A DNA stretch of 64,000 bases from Cupriavidus gilardii (GCF_008801915.1 NZ_VZOV01000007.1:183895-247894), one strand, 5' to 3'. Counted from the stretch's first letter, positions 34,442 to 45,439 are shown. Notes: generated by a model not told the origin, from the letters alone. Translations and numbers: made by a program.

Positions 34442-36718
34442 CTATGCCGTCCCGGCGCCGCCCTCGATCAGCGGCTTGACGTCGGCCGCGCCGCCGCCAT
34501 CGAGCTGCAGCGTCATGTACGGCGACGCCATGCGGATGCCGGCCGCGTCGAACTTCTGCTTCAGCGTCGCGTTGAACGCCCGCGTGATTTCGAACTGCGC
34601 CAGCGGCAACGTCTTGAACTGGGCCAGCACGACCGGGCCCGACGGATCGAAGCGGTCCAGCCCGAGGATGTCGAGCCCCGACAGCAGCCGATGGGCGAAT
34701 CGGATGTCCTGCGCGATCTCGTCGCCGGCCTCGCGGATCAGCGCCATGGCGCGGTCCAGATCGCTGTCGTAGCGCAGGCCGATATTGAAGACCGCGAAGG
34801 CATGGCCGCGCGACAGGTTCTTGATCGCCTTGATCTGGCTGTACGGCAGCACATGCAGCGCGCCCTTGCCGTCGCGCAGCTTGATGGTGCGGATCGTCAT
34901 CCCCTCGACCGTGCCGCTATGGTCGGGCAGCTCGACCACGTCGCCGATCGCGATCGAATCCTCGATCACGATGAACAGCCCCGTGATCAGGTCCTGCACC
35001 AGCGTCTGCGCGCCGAAGCCGATGGCCAGGCCGACCACGCCGGCGCCGGCGATCAGCGGCGTCACGTTGACGCCGAGGTTGGCCAGCACCGCGATCAGCG
35101 CCATCACCAGCAGCGCAACGAATACCGCGTTGCGCAGCAGCGGCAGGATGGTGCGGGCACGCATGCTAGGCGGCTGCCCGCGCCCATGTCCGGGCGCCAG
35201 CGCCTGCGTGATCGCGGTGTCGATGACGAGCCAGAACAGCCACGACAGCAGCACCGCGGCCAGCGCGCCGAATACCGCGTCGGCGAAGCGGCGGCCCAGC
35301 TCGGTTGAATGCATCAGGTGCAGCAGCGAATTGCCCCAGACCCGGCTGGCCAGCTCCAGGAAGCCGAGCCAGATCGCCAGGCGCACCAGCGCCACTGCGA
35401 AGCGCCCAAAGCGCGCCAGATAGGCCGATCGCCGCTGCCAGCGTTGCCGCGGCCCGTGCTGCGTCGCCTGCGGCGAGCGTCCGGTCACCACCGTCAGTGC
35501 CAGCGCTGCCACCAGCAGCGCTACTGTCAGGATGGTGCGGCCCAGATAGTCGTCGGCGTGACCGGCGGCGAGCAGCGTGCCGACCACCGAGGCGAACACC
35601 ACGGCCAGCACCGGCAGATGCCAGGTGCCGCCGGCCAGCCGCAGCACATCGGTGACGGCCGGATGGGCCTGGCGGAACGCCAGCGGCCGGTTCGCGATCA
35701 GGTGGCCGATCTGCCGGCGAAAACGCAGGCAGAACCAGGCCATCAGCAGCGCCGCGGCGATGTTGGACAGATTGGCGGTCACCGCGGACAGGTTGATGCC
35801 GAGCGCGGCGACCACGCGGGCATTGGTGGCGGCGTCGCCGAGCGCCGCCAGCGAGCCGATCGCGAACAGCATCGTGCGCGAGTGGTGGTGCAGGTCGTGG
35901 ACCGCACGCCGCCGGTGCGCGGTACCGAAGACCGCGAACAGCGTCTGCGATACCGCCGACAGCACCGCGCCGGCAACCAGCGCATAGGCCAGCGTCAGCG
36001 CCGCGACGCCGGCCGGCACCAGATGCAGCGCCAGCGCGCGCACGATCCAGATCGCCACGCCGAATGCGATCGCCCATGGACCGACCCGGCGCAGCATGAA
36101 GATGGCGACGTCCGTCCACGACGGCACCGTGGGCAGCTGGACCCGATCGACCGGCCGCATCAGCCGTCCGCGCACCCGCCGCGCCAGCTCGTGCAGCAGC
36201 CAGCCGCCAACCGCCCAGCCCGCCAGTACCGCGGCGAACAGCTGCGCCGATGCGAGCGCGCTGCCGCGTCCGCGGTCGGTCAGCGCCTGCTGCCATTCCT
36301 CGCCGGCAAAGCGCAGACGCCAGCTCCAATAGCGCCACGGACCCTGATCCTTGCCGAGCCGGTCGTCGACCTGCTCGACCGCTTCGGCCAGCGCACCGAC
36401 CAGTCCGCCGGCCTCGGCCTCGGCCTCCGACGCCGCTGCCGCCGCCGCGGGCGCGGACGCCGCCAGCCCGTCGCGGACCGCCCGCAGTTGCCCCACCAGC
36501 GCAGCCCGCTGCCGGTCGTTCTGCAGCGTCTCGATGACCTGATCGAGCGATTGCGCCAGCGGTACGCTGGCCGCGGCCTCGGAGGCCGGCGCCGACGTGG
36601 CGGCGGGGGACTGGGCGGCGGGCTTGCCCAATGGCGCGGCCGCGCCGGACAGCGGCATGGCGCCGATCGCGCAGAGCCAGATCAGCGCCAGCCATGGCAG
36701 ATGACATCGCAGTTTCAT
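34442..36718 (-). CDS. Mechanosensitive channel of the MscS superfamily (YbiO-like)
   Basis: This 758-residue inner-membrane channel releases solutes on hypo-osmotic shock. A signal peptide (1-26) leads to a periplasmic Ala-rich coiled-coil region (to about 125), then about ten helices. The pore and beta-domain start near residue 535 with VNVTPLIAGAGVVGLAIGFGAQTLVQDLITGLFIVIEDSIAIGDVVEL, the MscS signature. Size and layout match YbiO-type channels (about 740 residues) rather than short MscS (286). The start at 36718 (MKLRCHLPW) is chosen for the signal peptide. It is convergent with the stress trio and divergent from fusA, and has no visible operon partner. Confidence 0.93.
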   Translation of the reverse strand: MKLRCHLPWLALIWLCAIGAMPLSGAAAPLGKPAAQSPAATSAPASEAAASVPLAQSLDQVIETLQNDRQRAALVGQLRAVRDGLAASAPAAAAAASEAEAEAGGLVGALAEAVEQVDDRLGKDQGPWRYWSWRLRFAGEEWQQALTDRGRGSALASAQLFAAVLAGWAVGGWLLHELARRVRGRLMRPVDRVQLPTVPSWTDVAIFMLRRVGPWAIAFGVAIWIVRALALHLVPAGVAALTLAYALVAGAVLSAVSQTLFAVFGTAHRRRAVHDLHHHSRTMLFAIGSLAALGDAATNARVVAALGINLSAVTANLSNIAAALLMAWFCLRFRRQIGHLIANRPLAFRQAHPAVTDVLRLAGGTWHLPVLAVVFASVVGTLLAAGHADDYLGRTILTVALLVAALALTVVTGRSPQATQHGPRQRWQRRSAYLARFGRFAVALVRLAIWLGFLELASRVWGNSLLHLMHSTELGRRFADAVFGALAAVLLSWLFWLVIDTAITQALAPGHGRGQPPSMRARTILPLLRNAVFVALLVMALIAVLANLGVNVTPLIAGAGVVGLAIGFGAQTLVQDLITGLFIVIEDSIAIGDVVELPDHSGTVEGMTIRTIKLRDGKGALHVLPYSQIKAIKNLSRGHAFAVFNIGLRYDSDLDRAMALIREAGDEIAQDIRFAHRLLSGLDILGLDRFDPSGPVVLAQFKTLPLAQFEITRAFNATLKQKFDAAGIRMASPYMTLQLDGGGAADVKPLIEGGAGTA

Positions 36719-36943
36719 CGTCGCGGGGGCCTCGTCGAAACCGGTTCTCGGCCCCGCTGGGAGGGCCGCCTTGGGCGCACTGTAACCGATGCCCATGGCC
36801 CGGGCGACCGGTCAATGTCTGACGCCGCGGCCGCCCAATCGGCGGCGCACGCAACCTGGCCGATAGTGCTACTCTAATTCCCCTCTTTTCTCCGACCCTT
36901 TTTTCATCAGGTTCTACACAGGCCCCTTACTCAGGAGATTGTT

Positions 36944-39049
<2,106 letters not shown>

Positions 39050-39069
39050 TCGTCAGGCGAAGGCCGTTC

Positions 39070-39939
39070 TCAAACGAAGGGCGGCTCGCCCTGCCAGTCG
39101 AAGAAGTCCGGCATGTCGCGCGATACGGTCTGCGGGAACGCCGCCGGGCGCTTCTGCAGGAAGGCTTCGACGCCTTCCTTCGCGTCCGGCGAGCGCCCGC
39201 GCGACTGGATCGCGCGGCTGTCGAGCTTGTGCGCCTCCATCGGATGCGCGGCGCCTGCCATCCGCCAGATCATCTGCCGGGAGATCGCGACCGACACCGG
39301 CGCCGCGTTGTCGGCGATCTCGCGCGCCAGCGCGTAGGCCGCCGGCAGCAGGTCGTCCGGTTCATGCAGCGAACGCACCAGGCCGCGCTCCAGTGCCTCC
39401 TGTGCCGGGAACACGCGGCCGGTGTAGCACCATTCCAGCGCGGTCGAGATGCCGACCACGCGCGACAGGAACCACGACGACGCGGCCTCCGGCGTGATGC
39501 CGCGGCGCGAGAACACGAAGCCGAACTTGGCCGCGGTCGACGCGAGCCGGATATCCATCGGCAGCTGCATCGTCACGCCGATGCCGACCGCCGCGCCGTT
39601 GATCGCGCCGATCACCGGCTTCAGGCTGCGGTAGATCCGCAGCGCGACACGGCCGCCGCCGTCCCGGTGCGGCGTGTCGGCCGGCGCGCCATAGCGTTTC
39701 TCGAAATCGAAGGTCGAGCCGCCCGACGATAGATCCGCGCCGGCGCAGAACGCGCGTCCCGCGCCCGTCACCACCACCGCCCGCACCGCATCGTCGGCGT
39801 CGGTCGCATCGAAGGCGGCGATCAGCTCCTGCATCATCTGCGCGTTGAACGTATTCATCTGTTCCGGCCGGTGCAGCGTGATGGTCGCTACGCCCTCGGC
39901 GACGGCGTAGCGCAGCGTTTCGAACTGTGAGGGGTTCAT
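39070..39939 (-). CDS. Enoyl-CoA hydratase/crotonase family protein
   Basis: This 289-residue crotonase-fold protein has oxyanion-hole segments AGRAFCAGADLSSGG (about 60-74) and INGAAVGIGVTMQLPMDIRLAS (about 113-134). The first catalytic Glu site reads GIGVTM, with no acidic residue; an alternative acidic residue occurs in RRGITPEAASSWFL (about 143-156). It may be a hydratase of an atypical subgroup or another crotonase reaction. The ATG at 39939 has GGAG upstream. It ends 20 bp from the fusA stop (convergent). The phosphatase gene starts upstream on the same strand, 68 bp away, making a possible two-gene unit. Confidence 0.9.
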   Translation of the reverse strand: MNPSQFETLRYAVAEGVATITLHRPEQMNTFNAQMMQELIAAFDATDADDAVRAVVVTGAGRAFCAGADLSSGGSTFDFEKRYGAPADTPHRDGGGRVALRIYRSLKPVIGAINGAAVGIGVTMQLPMDIRLASTAAKFGFVFSRRGITPEAASSWFLSRVVGISTALEWCYTGRVFPAQEALERGLVRSLHEPDDLLPAAYALAREIADNAAPVSVAISRQMIWRMAGAAHPMEAHKLDSRAIQSRGRSPDAKEGVEAFLQKRPAAFPQTVSRDMPDFFDWQGEPPFV

Positions 39940-40007
39940 GAGGGCTCCGATATGGTCGGTCGATGCGGGAAACGTCGATGGCGATGCGGCGCCCGGCGCC
40001 GGCTCGC

Positions 40008-40688
40008 TCAGGCGAAGGTGATCGCGCCGCGCCGGTCCGCGCGCTCCAGATGCGGCACGTTGTTGAAGCTGAGCAGCCGCTGCGTATTGCGGCCGCAGAT
40101 GATTTCGCAGAAGGCGGTATTGCGGAACTGCAGGTTCAGCTCGATCGCGGTCTGCGCCGGCGCATGCAGCATGTCGGCCACCGCGCGGCCGATCGCGCCG
40201 CCAGAGCTGACCACCAGGATCGCGTCCTCGCGCGCCGAGCCCTCGGCGCCGTGCGCCAGCCCCGCCGCGATGCGCTTGCCGAATTCCTCCCAGCTCTCGG
40301 GCATGCCGGTCAGCGTGCCGGCGGTCCAGGCCGCGAACGCCGCGCGGAAGGTGCGCCAGTAGTCCGCGTAGTCGCCGTTCTGATGCGCGCGATGGTCGGC
40401 GCCGCCGGTGTGGGCGCAGTACAGCGCCTCGCCGTCGTACTCGTTGAAGCCCGGATGGGTTTCGAGCGTCAGCCCGGCACCGGCCTCGCCCATCGCGGCC
40501 AGGATCTCGCTGGCGGTGTCCTGCTGGCGCACCAGCGAGCCGGCGATCACGCGGCGAAAGCGCACCCCGCGCTCGACGAAATATTCGCCGAGCCAGCGCG
40601 ATTGCTGCCGGCCCTGTGCCGACAGGCAGTCGTAATTTGCCGCGCCGAAGGAGGCCTGGCCGTGGCGCACGAGAAATAGCGTTGCCAT
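40008..40688 (-). CDS. Histidine phosphatase (phosphoglycerate-mutase-like) family protein
   Basis: This 226-residue protein has the catalytic RHG motif LVRHGQASFG (His9) and the second conserved His/Glu region (NEYDGEAL; VVSSGGAIG where many members have SHG). The missing His in that last motif (Ser-Ser-Gly) is unusual and may reduce activity. Family members dephosphorylate small metabolites, cofactors or phosphohistidine. The start MATLFLVRHGQ is the standard one. It is upstream of the crotonase gene on the same strand. Confidence 0.88.
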   Translation of the reverse strand: MATLFLVRHGQASFGAANYDCLSAQGRQQSRWLGEYFVERGVRFRRVIAGSLVRQQDTASEILAAMGEAGAGLTLETHPGFNEYDGEALYCAHTGGADHRAHQNGDYADYWRTFRAAFAAWTAGTLTGMPESWEEFGKRIAAGLAHGAEGSAREDAILVVSSGGAIGRAVADMLHAPAQTAIELNLQFRNTAFCEIICGRNTQRLLSFNNVPHLERADRRGAITFA

Positions 40689-40954
40689 AGAGGGAGAGCG
40701 GAAGGTTGGGACAGGGGCCGGGCGGCCGGCCGGCAGGCCGGCGATGGCCGTCGCGCTCGATTGTAGGGCGCGCTCCGAGTGCCGGCCAAGCAAGCGTGAC
40801 ACGCTGCATACCGGTCATGGCCGCGCTGCATTGTCGCGGCCGGCGCGCCTTGCGCGTCGCAAATTTTCGAAAGCCGCCGGCACGTTACGCAAATGGCGTC
40901 GCCATACGCGGTTACCTTGGCGCCTGCCCGCCGGCGGGCATTCCTCGCGCGAGG

Positions 40955-41020
40955 GACATCAGCAGCAAGACATCACCATCAAGACATCACCATCGAGACA
41001 TCAGCATCACGACATCAAGA
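40955..41020 (+). repeat. 14-bp tandem repeat (about 4.7 units) before the pentapeptide gene
   Basis: Units GACATCAGCAGCAA (40955), GACATCACCATCAA (40969), GACATCACCATCGA (40983), GACATCAGCATCAC (40997) and a partial GACATCAAGA (41011) lie head to tail and run directly into the ribosome site of the gene at 41025. Because 14 is not a multiple of 3, any change in copy number would shift upstream frames and alter promoter spacing. The rest of the 336-bp gap 40689-41024 has no gene. Confidence 0.9.
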
Positions 41021-41024
41021 GGTC

Positions 41025-42518
41025 ATGACGATGCGTACGTATCACACCTTGGCGTATGCCGACTGCACCGCCTTCAGCGCGGCACTCGAATCGCCGGATG
41101 GCGGACGGGCAATCAGCGCCGCGCTCGTGCGCGGCGAGCTGATCGAGGTACAGGGCCATCGCTTTCGCCTGTGCCGATCGAGTTCCGGCTGGAAGATCAA
41201 GACCGCTTCGCTATGGCAGATGACACACCGCCAGCGCTTCGCGCGGCTGATGCGGTGCCTGCGCCTGGGCGGCGACGAGGTGCTGTGGGAATCGCGGGTG
41301 CGCCGCTTCGTCAAGCATTGGGCGCTGCGCGTCGAGACCGATGGCGGCAACGAAGGGGGCAAGGGCGGCAGCGCCGACGGTAGTCGGGATTGCGCGCGGC
41401 CGCGCGTGGTCCCGCTCTACATCAAGGGCTGGCTGCCGCCGGCTCTCGACCATCACGGCCTGCCGGCAGAGAGCGGCGAGGCCGGGCGCCGGCGCCGCGC
41501 CCAGCTGCTGCGCTACGTTCAGCGGCCCCAGTCCGAACCCGATGGCGCATCGGAGCGCACCGGCGAGGCGTCGCACAGCCGGCCGACCATGCCGCCTGAC
41601 ACCGAGCTGCGTCGACTGTGCCCCGAAGTCGCGCAGCGTTTGTTCGGTCCCGGTTCCGACCTGCGTGGGCGCAACCTGCGCGACAGCCGCCTGGGGCCGC
41701 TGGATCTGGGCGGTGCCGACCTGCGCGGCGCGGTGCTGGTCCGTTGCGACGCCGTCGAGGCGGACCTGCGCAACGCCGACCTGCGCGATGCCGATCTGCG
41801 GCTGGCCGATCTGCGTCGTGCCAGGCTGGACGGCGCCAGGCTGTCCGGCGCCCAGCTCGCAGGCACCCGGCTGCAAAACGCCTCGCTCGGTGGTGCGGAC
41901 CTGCGTGGCCAGACGCTTTACGCGATGGCGTTGGCCGGCGCCACGCTGTCCGGGGCGGACCTGACAGGCGCCGGCTTCGTGCTGCCGCCCGACGCGTTGG
42001 TCGACGGCGCCACCCGCCGGGCCGCGCTCAAGCCGTTGCATCAGCATGACGGCAATCTGCTGTGGACGGTGGTCTCGCTGTCCGATCGGCAACGGCGACG
42101 CGAACTGATGGCGGCGATCGTCAACGCGCTGAATTGCGCGGCCGCGCAAAACGAGGACATCTCCGACACCAATGACGCCCTCGCCGAGTTGTTGCTGAAG
42201 GACATCGACCAGTATTGGGAAAACGCCGGCGAGAAGAGCAGCGACATCGTGCTGGATCACTGTATCCGGAGGCTGGCCAGGCATCAGTGCCAGCGCCTGG
42301 CCAAGACGCTGCCCGAGTCGTGCGAAGAGGTGCTGCTGAAGCTGGCGGACCGATATCGCGCGATGTTTGCCAAGTATGATCCCGCGATGTTTGCCAAGTT
42401 TGGCGAACTGCCATGGGAGTTGACGCTGGAGCCGCGGTCGTCCCCGATCAAGGTCGTCCCCGATCAATCGAGCGTGACGCCGGTATCGGCGGTCAGCTTC
42501 AGCACCACCGGCAGATAG
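41025..42518 (+). CDS. Pentapeptide-repeat protein, effector-like and possibly truncated
   Basis: The 497-residue protein starts at 41025 (AAGAGGT upstream), with a second ATG six bases on. Residues 1-110 are a basic domain of unknown type (RFRLCRSSSGWKIKTASLW). Residues about 212-319 form a right-handed beta-helix of pentapeptide repeats (A-D/N-L-R-x, e.g. ADLRNADLRDADLRLADLRRA). Residues about 330-430 are helical (LLWTVVSLSDRQRRRELMAAIVNALN...DALAELLLKDIDQYW), recalling the linker after the beta-helix in SopA/NleL-type HECT-like effectors. No HECT-like domain follows. A 24-bp duplication encodes AMFAKYDP/AMFAKFGE. The last 18 codons read antisense through the end of the neighbouring Bug gene. 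Function unknown; the effector idea is tentative. Confidence 0.8.
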   Translation: MTMRTYHTLAYADCTAFSAALESPDGGRAISAALVRGELIEVQGHRFRLCRSSSGWKIKTASLWQMTHRQRFARLMRCLRLGGDEVLWESRVRRFVKHWALRVETDGGNEGGKGGSADGSRDCARPRVVPLYIKGWLPPALDHHGLPAESGEAGRRRRAQLLRYVQRPQSEPDGASERTGEASHSRPTMPPDTELRRLCPEVAQRLFGPGSDLRGRNLRDSRLGPLDLGGADLRGAVLVRCDAVEADLRNADLRDADLRLADLRRARLDGARLSGAQLAGTRLQNASLGGADLRGQTLYAMALAGATLSGADLTGAGFVLPPDALVDGATRRAALKPLHQHDGNLLWTVVSLSDRQRRRELMAAIVNALNCAAAQNEDISDTNDALAELLLKDIDQYWENAGEKSSDIVLDHCIRRLARHQCQRLAKTLPESCEEVLLKLADRYRAMFAKYDPAMFAKFGELPWELTLEPRSSPIKVVPDQSSVTPVSAVSFSTTGR

Positions 42519-43483
42519 GCGCGATAGGCGCTGCTCGCCTCGGCCGGCAGATTGCCGACCGGCTCGGCGCCCATCTCGTCGATCCGGCGTGCCACCGGGC
42601 CGCTGCGCACCAGCGCGCTGACCTCGCGCCCGAGCTGCTCGACGATGGCGGGCGGCGTCTTCGCCGGGGCCAGCAGCGTGGTCGGCCCGACGACCTCGTA
42701 GGCGGCATCGCGATAGCCCGCCTCGGCAAACGTCGGCACATCGGGCAGGCCCACGGCCCGCCGCGTGCCGATCACCGCCAGCGGCCGCAGCTTGCCGGTG
42801 GCGATATGCTGCTTCAGCGCGGTCACCGAGCCGATCGTCATGTTGACCTGTCCGGCCAGCAGGTCCGACACCATCGGTCCTTCACCGCGGTAGGGCACGT
42901 GCAGGATATCGAGCCCCCTGGTCTTGGCCAGATACGACTGGATCGTATGCGGCTGCGTGCCCGGTCCCCACGAGCCCATCCGCAAGGCGCCGGGATGCGC
43001 CTTCGCGTAGGCGTACAGTTCGTCGACGCTCTTGACCGGCAGCGTGCTGTTGACCACCAGCACGGTACGCATGGTGGCGATATCGGAGACCGGCTGCAGG
43101 TCGGTGCGCGGATCGTAGGGCAGCTTCTTGTACAGCGCCAGATTGGCCGTGATCGGCCCGGGCACCGTCATCAGCAGCGTGTAGCCGTCGGGCGCGGACT
43201 TGGCGACATGGTCGGTGCCGATGATTCCGCCAGCGCCGCCCTTGTTCTCGACCACGACCGGCTGGCCCAGCCGCTGGCTCAGCGCGTCGCCCAGCGTGCG
43301 GGCCAGCGTGTCGGTCGAACCGCCGGCCGGATAGGGCACGACGATGCGGATCGGCTTGCTCGGATAGGGCTGCTGCGCATGCAGCGGCAAGGCAGCCAGC
43401 ACCAGCATCGCCAGCGCCGCGGTGCGCATCGCGCTTCGGCATCTGGCTGTCCTGCGGGCAGCCGTGTTGCTGTGTGGGTTCAT
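42464..43483 (-). CDS. Bug-family tripartite tricarboxylate receptor
   Basis: This 339-residue periplasmic binding protein has a signal peptide (about 1-37, ending LHAQ). The Bug motifs are PYPSKPIRIVVPYPAGGSTDTLARTLGDALS (about 38-68) and GAGGIIGTDHVAKSAPDGYTL (about 82-102). The ATG at 43483 (MNPHS) is chosen because GAGGAG lies seven bases upstream. Its last 55 bases overlap, antisense, the end of the pentapeptide gene. A TetR gene lies upstream on the same strand (121-bp gap) and may regulate it. There are no TctA/B partners nearby. Confidence 0.93.
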   Translation of the reverse strand: MNPHSNTAARRTARCRSAMRTAALAMLVLAALPLHAQQPYPSKPIRIVVPYPAGGSTDTLARTLGDALSQRLGQPVVVENKGGAGGIIGTDHVAKSAPDGYTLLMTVPGPITANLALYKKLPYDPRTDLQPVSDIATMRTVLVVNSTLPVKSVDELYAYAKAHPGALRMGSWGPGTQPHTIQSYLAKTRGLDILHVPYRGEGPMVSDLLAGQVNMTIGSVTALKQHIATGKLRPLAVIGTRRAVGLPDVPTFAEAGYRDAAYEVVGPTTLLAPAKTPPAIVEQLGREVSALVRSGPVARRIDEMGAEPVGNLPAEASSAYRAYLPVVLKLTADTGVTLD

Positions 43484-43604
43484 GGCTGGTCTCCTCGTCG
43501 TCATGTTCTGTGGCCCTTGCCATCCGCTCGCCGGCGCGCCGGGATCGCATTCGATCGCGCCGATTCGAACGCGGCTTCAATCGCGGATCAATTCAATCGC
43601 GGCT

Positions 43605-44288
43605 TCAATTGCGCATCGGCGCCAGATAGCCGTCGATCAGCCGCGCCATCTGCACGGGCAGTTCGTCGTCGTCCAGCCGCAGTGGCGGCGGGTCGTGCAA
43701 CAGCGCATGGATCAGCATGCCGAACGCAGCCTGCATGGCGAAGCGAACCTTCGCCTCGGCGCCCGCGCCGTCATCGAGCCGCGGCGTCAGCAGCGCCACC
43801 ATCCGGTCCGCAAAGGCCGCCGCGCAGTCGCGATGCGGCTGCCAGGCCTGCGGCCGGGCACCGGCCTGCTGCAGCGCCGCCCGCAGCAGCCCGCGCTGGG
43901 CGCGGCAGCCGCGCACCAGCAGTCGCATTGCCCTGTCGATCAGCACCGCGGTCGGCACACCGGCGCACCGTGGCAGCGCCAGATGCCGCTCGATGCCCTG
44001 CTGCGCGTCGCGTACCGCGGCCGCCTGCAGCGCGTCGAAAAAGGCCGCCTTGTCGCGGAAACGCCCATAGAAGGCGCCGACCGACAACTCGCAGGCCGCC
44101 ACGATCTGCGCCACCGAAATCGATTCGAAGTCGCGCGTGGCCAGCAGCGTGCGGCCGGCGGCCAGCAACGCCTGCTCGGTATCGCGGGCGCGCTGGCGCT
44201 TGGGCGCATGCAGCAGCGAACGCGCCTCGAATGCGGGGAAGGCGGTACGGGCGGTGCCGGGCAGCGGGAATGGGGAGGCAGGGGTCAT
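43605..44288 (-). CDS. TetR-family transcriptional regulator
   Basis: This 227-residue repressor has an N-terminal helix-turn-helix (about 33-80: RDTEQALLAAGRTLLATRDFESISVAQIVAACELSVGAFYGRFRDKAAFFDALQ) preceded by a 30-residue Pro/Ala extension. The C-terminal ligand domain is all-helical. The stop overlaps one copy of a 12-bp direct repeat CGCGGCTTCAAT (43570-43581 and 43598-43609). It is divergent from the IclR gene (212-bp gap) and upstream of the Bug gene on its own strand. The effector is unknown. Confidence 0.9.
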   Translation of the reverse strand: MTPASPFPLPGTARTAFPAFEARSLLHAPKRQRARDTEQALLAAGRTLLATRDFESISVAQIVAACELSVGAFYGRFRDKAAFFDALQAAAVRDAQQGIERHLALPRCAGVPTAVLIDRAMRLLVRGCRAQRGLLRAALQQAGARPQAWQPHRDCAAAFADRMVALLTPRLDDGAGAEAKVRFAMQAAFGMLIHALLHDPPPLRLDDDELPVQMARLIDGYLAPMRN

Positions 44289-44422
44289 GACGGCTTCCGA
44301 AGGCGGCTACGGAAAAGGGGAGCGGTCTCGATACGGCGACGCCGATACATGGCATCGCCGATCCGATCCAGCGTCCGGCCACGTTAGGGGCACCCGCGGG
44401 GAGCGTCAACGACAGGGCTGCT

Positions 44423-44449
44423 ATTTCCAATATCTGGAAATTCGTTCCA
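44423..44449. promoter_or_regulatory. Candidate IclR operator, two overlapping palindromes
   Basis: ATTTCCA (44423-44429)/TGGAAAT (44435-44441) overlaps TGGAA (44435-44439)/TTCCA (44445-44449). Such overlapping GGAA/TTCC palindromes are typical of IclR-family sites. It lies about 50-75 bp upstream of the IclR start, in the divergent region with TetR. Confidence 0.65.
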
Positions 44450-44500
44450 TCATTTGACGGTCCTCGCCGCGGCCACCCACACTGGATTTCAGGAGACAAC

Positions 44501-45307
44501 ATGAACACGCCGGTCGAACAATTCATCGCCGAACGCCGCCGCGACGATCCGTCGTTCGGCGGACTGCTCGCCAAGGGCTTTGCCCTGCTGCGCTGCTTCA
44601 TCGACGAGCCGCAGCCGATGGGCAATGGCGAACTGTCGCGCCGGCTGCAGCTGCCGCGCGCGACGGTGTCGCGCATCTGCAAGACGCTGTACGAGCTCGG
44701 CTACCTCGACTGGGACCCGAAGCTCGACAAATACTTCGTCAGCGCGCAGGTGCTCGCGCTGGGCTATCCCTACCTGACTGGCCTGCCGATGCGGCATACC
44801 GCGCGGCCGCTGATGCAGGCTCTGGCGGACCGCATCGACGGCGCGGTGTCGATGGGCGTGGCGCATCGGCTCGACGTGACCTATCTGCTCACCTGCACGC
44901 ACAACGAGGGCACGCCGGCCCGGCCGGGCGTCGGCGCGGTGCGCTCGGTGCTGAACACCGGCATGGGCCGCGCGTTCCTGTGCACGCTGTCGAAGGCCGA
45001 ATTCCAGAGGCTGATGGAGATCGCGCAGCGCGAGCGTCCCGACGAATACGCCGCCAACTACGACCGCATCTGCCACAACGTCGCCCACTACCCCAAGCGC
45101 GGCTACGCGATCAATGAGGGCGAGGCCGGCATCGGCGTGCATGGCGTCGGCATCTACTCGCGCATCGTCTATCTGAACCGACCGCTGCTGTTCAACTGCG
45201 CGATCGCCGGCAGCAAGCTGCGCCGCGGCATGCTGGAAAAGCGCGTGGCGCCGATGCTGGCCGAGATGGTCCGCAGCATCGAACAGGCGGCGGGTGTGGG
45301 GAGATAG
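44501..45307 (+). CDS. IclR-family transcriptional regulator
   Basis: This 268-residue regulator has an N-terminal winged helix (about 20-80: SFGGLLAKGFALLRCFIDEPQPMGNGELSRRLQLPRATVSRICKTLYELGYL) and a GAF-like effector domain (about 95-260; KRGYAINEGEAGIGVHGVGI and a conserved Cys in LLFNCAIAGSK). The ATG follows CAGGAGAC. It precedes the acyl-CoA synthetase/DUF1254/Bug genes on the same strand and probably controls them. Confidence 0.93.
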   Translation: MNTPVEQFIAERRRDDPSFGGLLAKGFALLRCFIDEPQPMGNGELSRRLQLPRATVSRICKTLYELGYLDWDPKLDKYFVSAQVLALGYPYLTGLPMRHTARPLMQALADRIDGAVSMGVAHRLDVTYLLTCTHNEGTPARPGVGAVRSVLNTGMGRAFLCTLSKAEFQRLMEIAQRERPDEYAANYDRICHNVAHYPKRGYAINEGEAGIGVHGVGIYSRIVYLNRPLLFNCAIAGSKLRRGMLEKRVAPMLAEMVRSIEQAAGVGR

Positions 45308-45382
45308 CGCACGACATTCGCCGCGCCGCCGCTCCTGCGCACACGCCCACCCGGCCTGAGCACCGGGACAACGAGACACCAC

Positions 45383-45405
45383 GATGCCGCCGCCACGGCG
45401 GCATC
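45383..45405 (+). terminator. Hairpin between IclR and acyl-CoA synthetase genes
   Basis: GATGCCGCC (45383-45391)/GGCGGCATC (45397-45405) forms a 9-bp perfect stem with loop GCCAC, 35 bp before the next start. There is no T-run. It may be a leader structure or attenuator rather than a terminator. Confidence 0.45.
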
Positions 45406-45439
45406 GGCCACCACGACAACGAAGACAACGGAGACATCG

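Noticed and set aside
40955..41020. CRISPR array
   Set aside because: Units are 14 bp, contiguous, with no spacers and no cas genes nearby.
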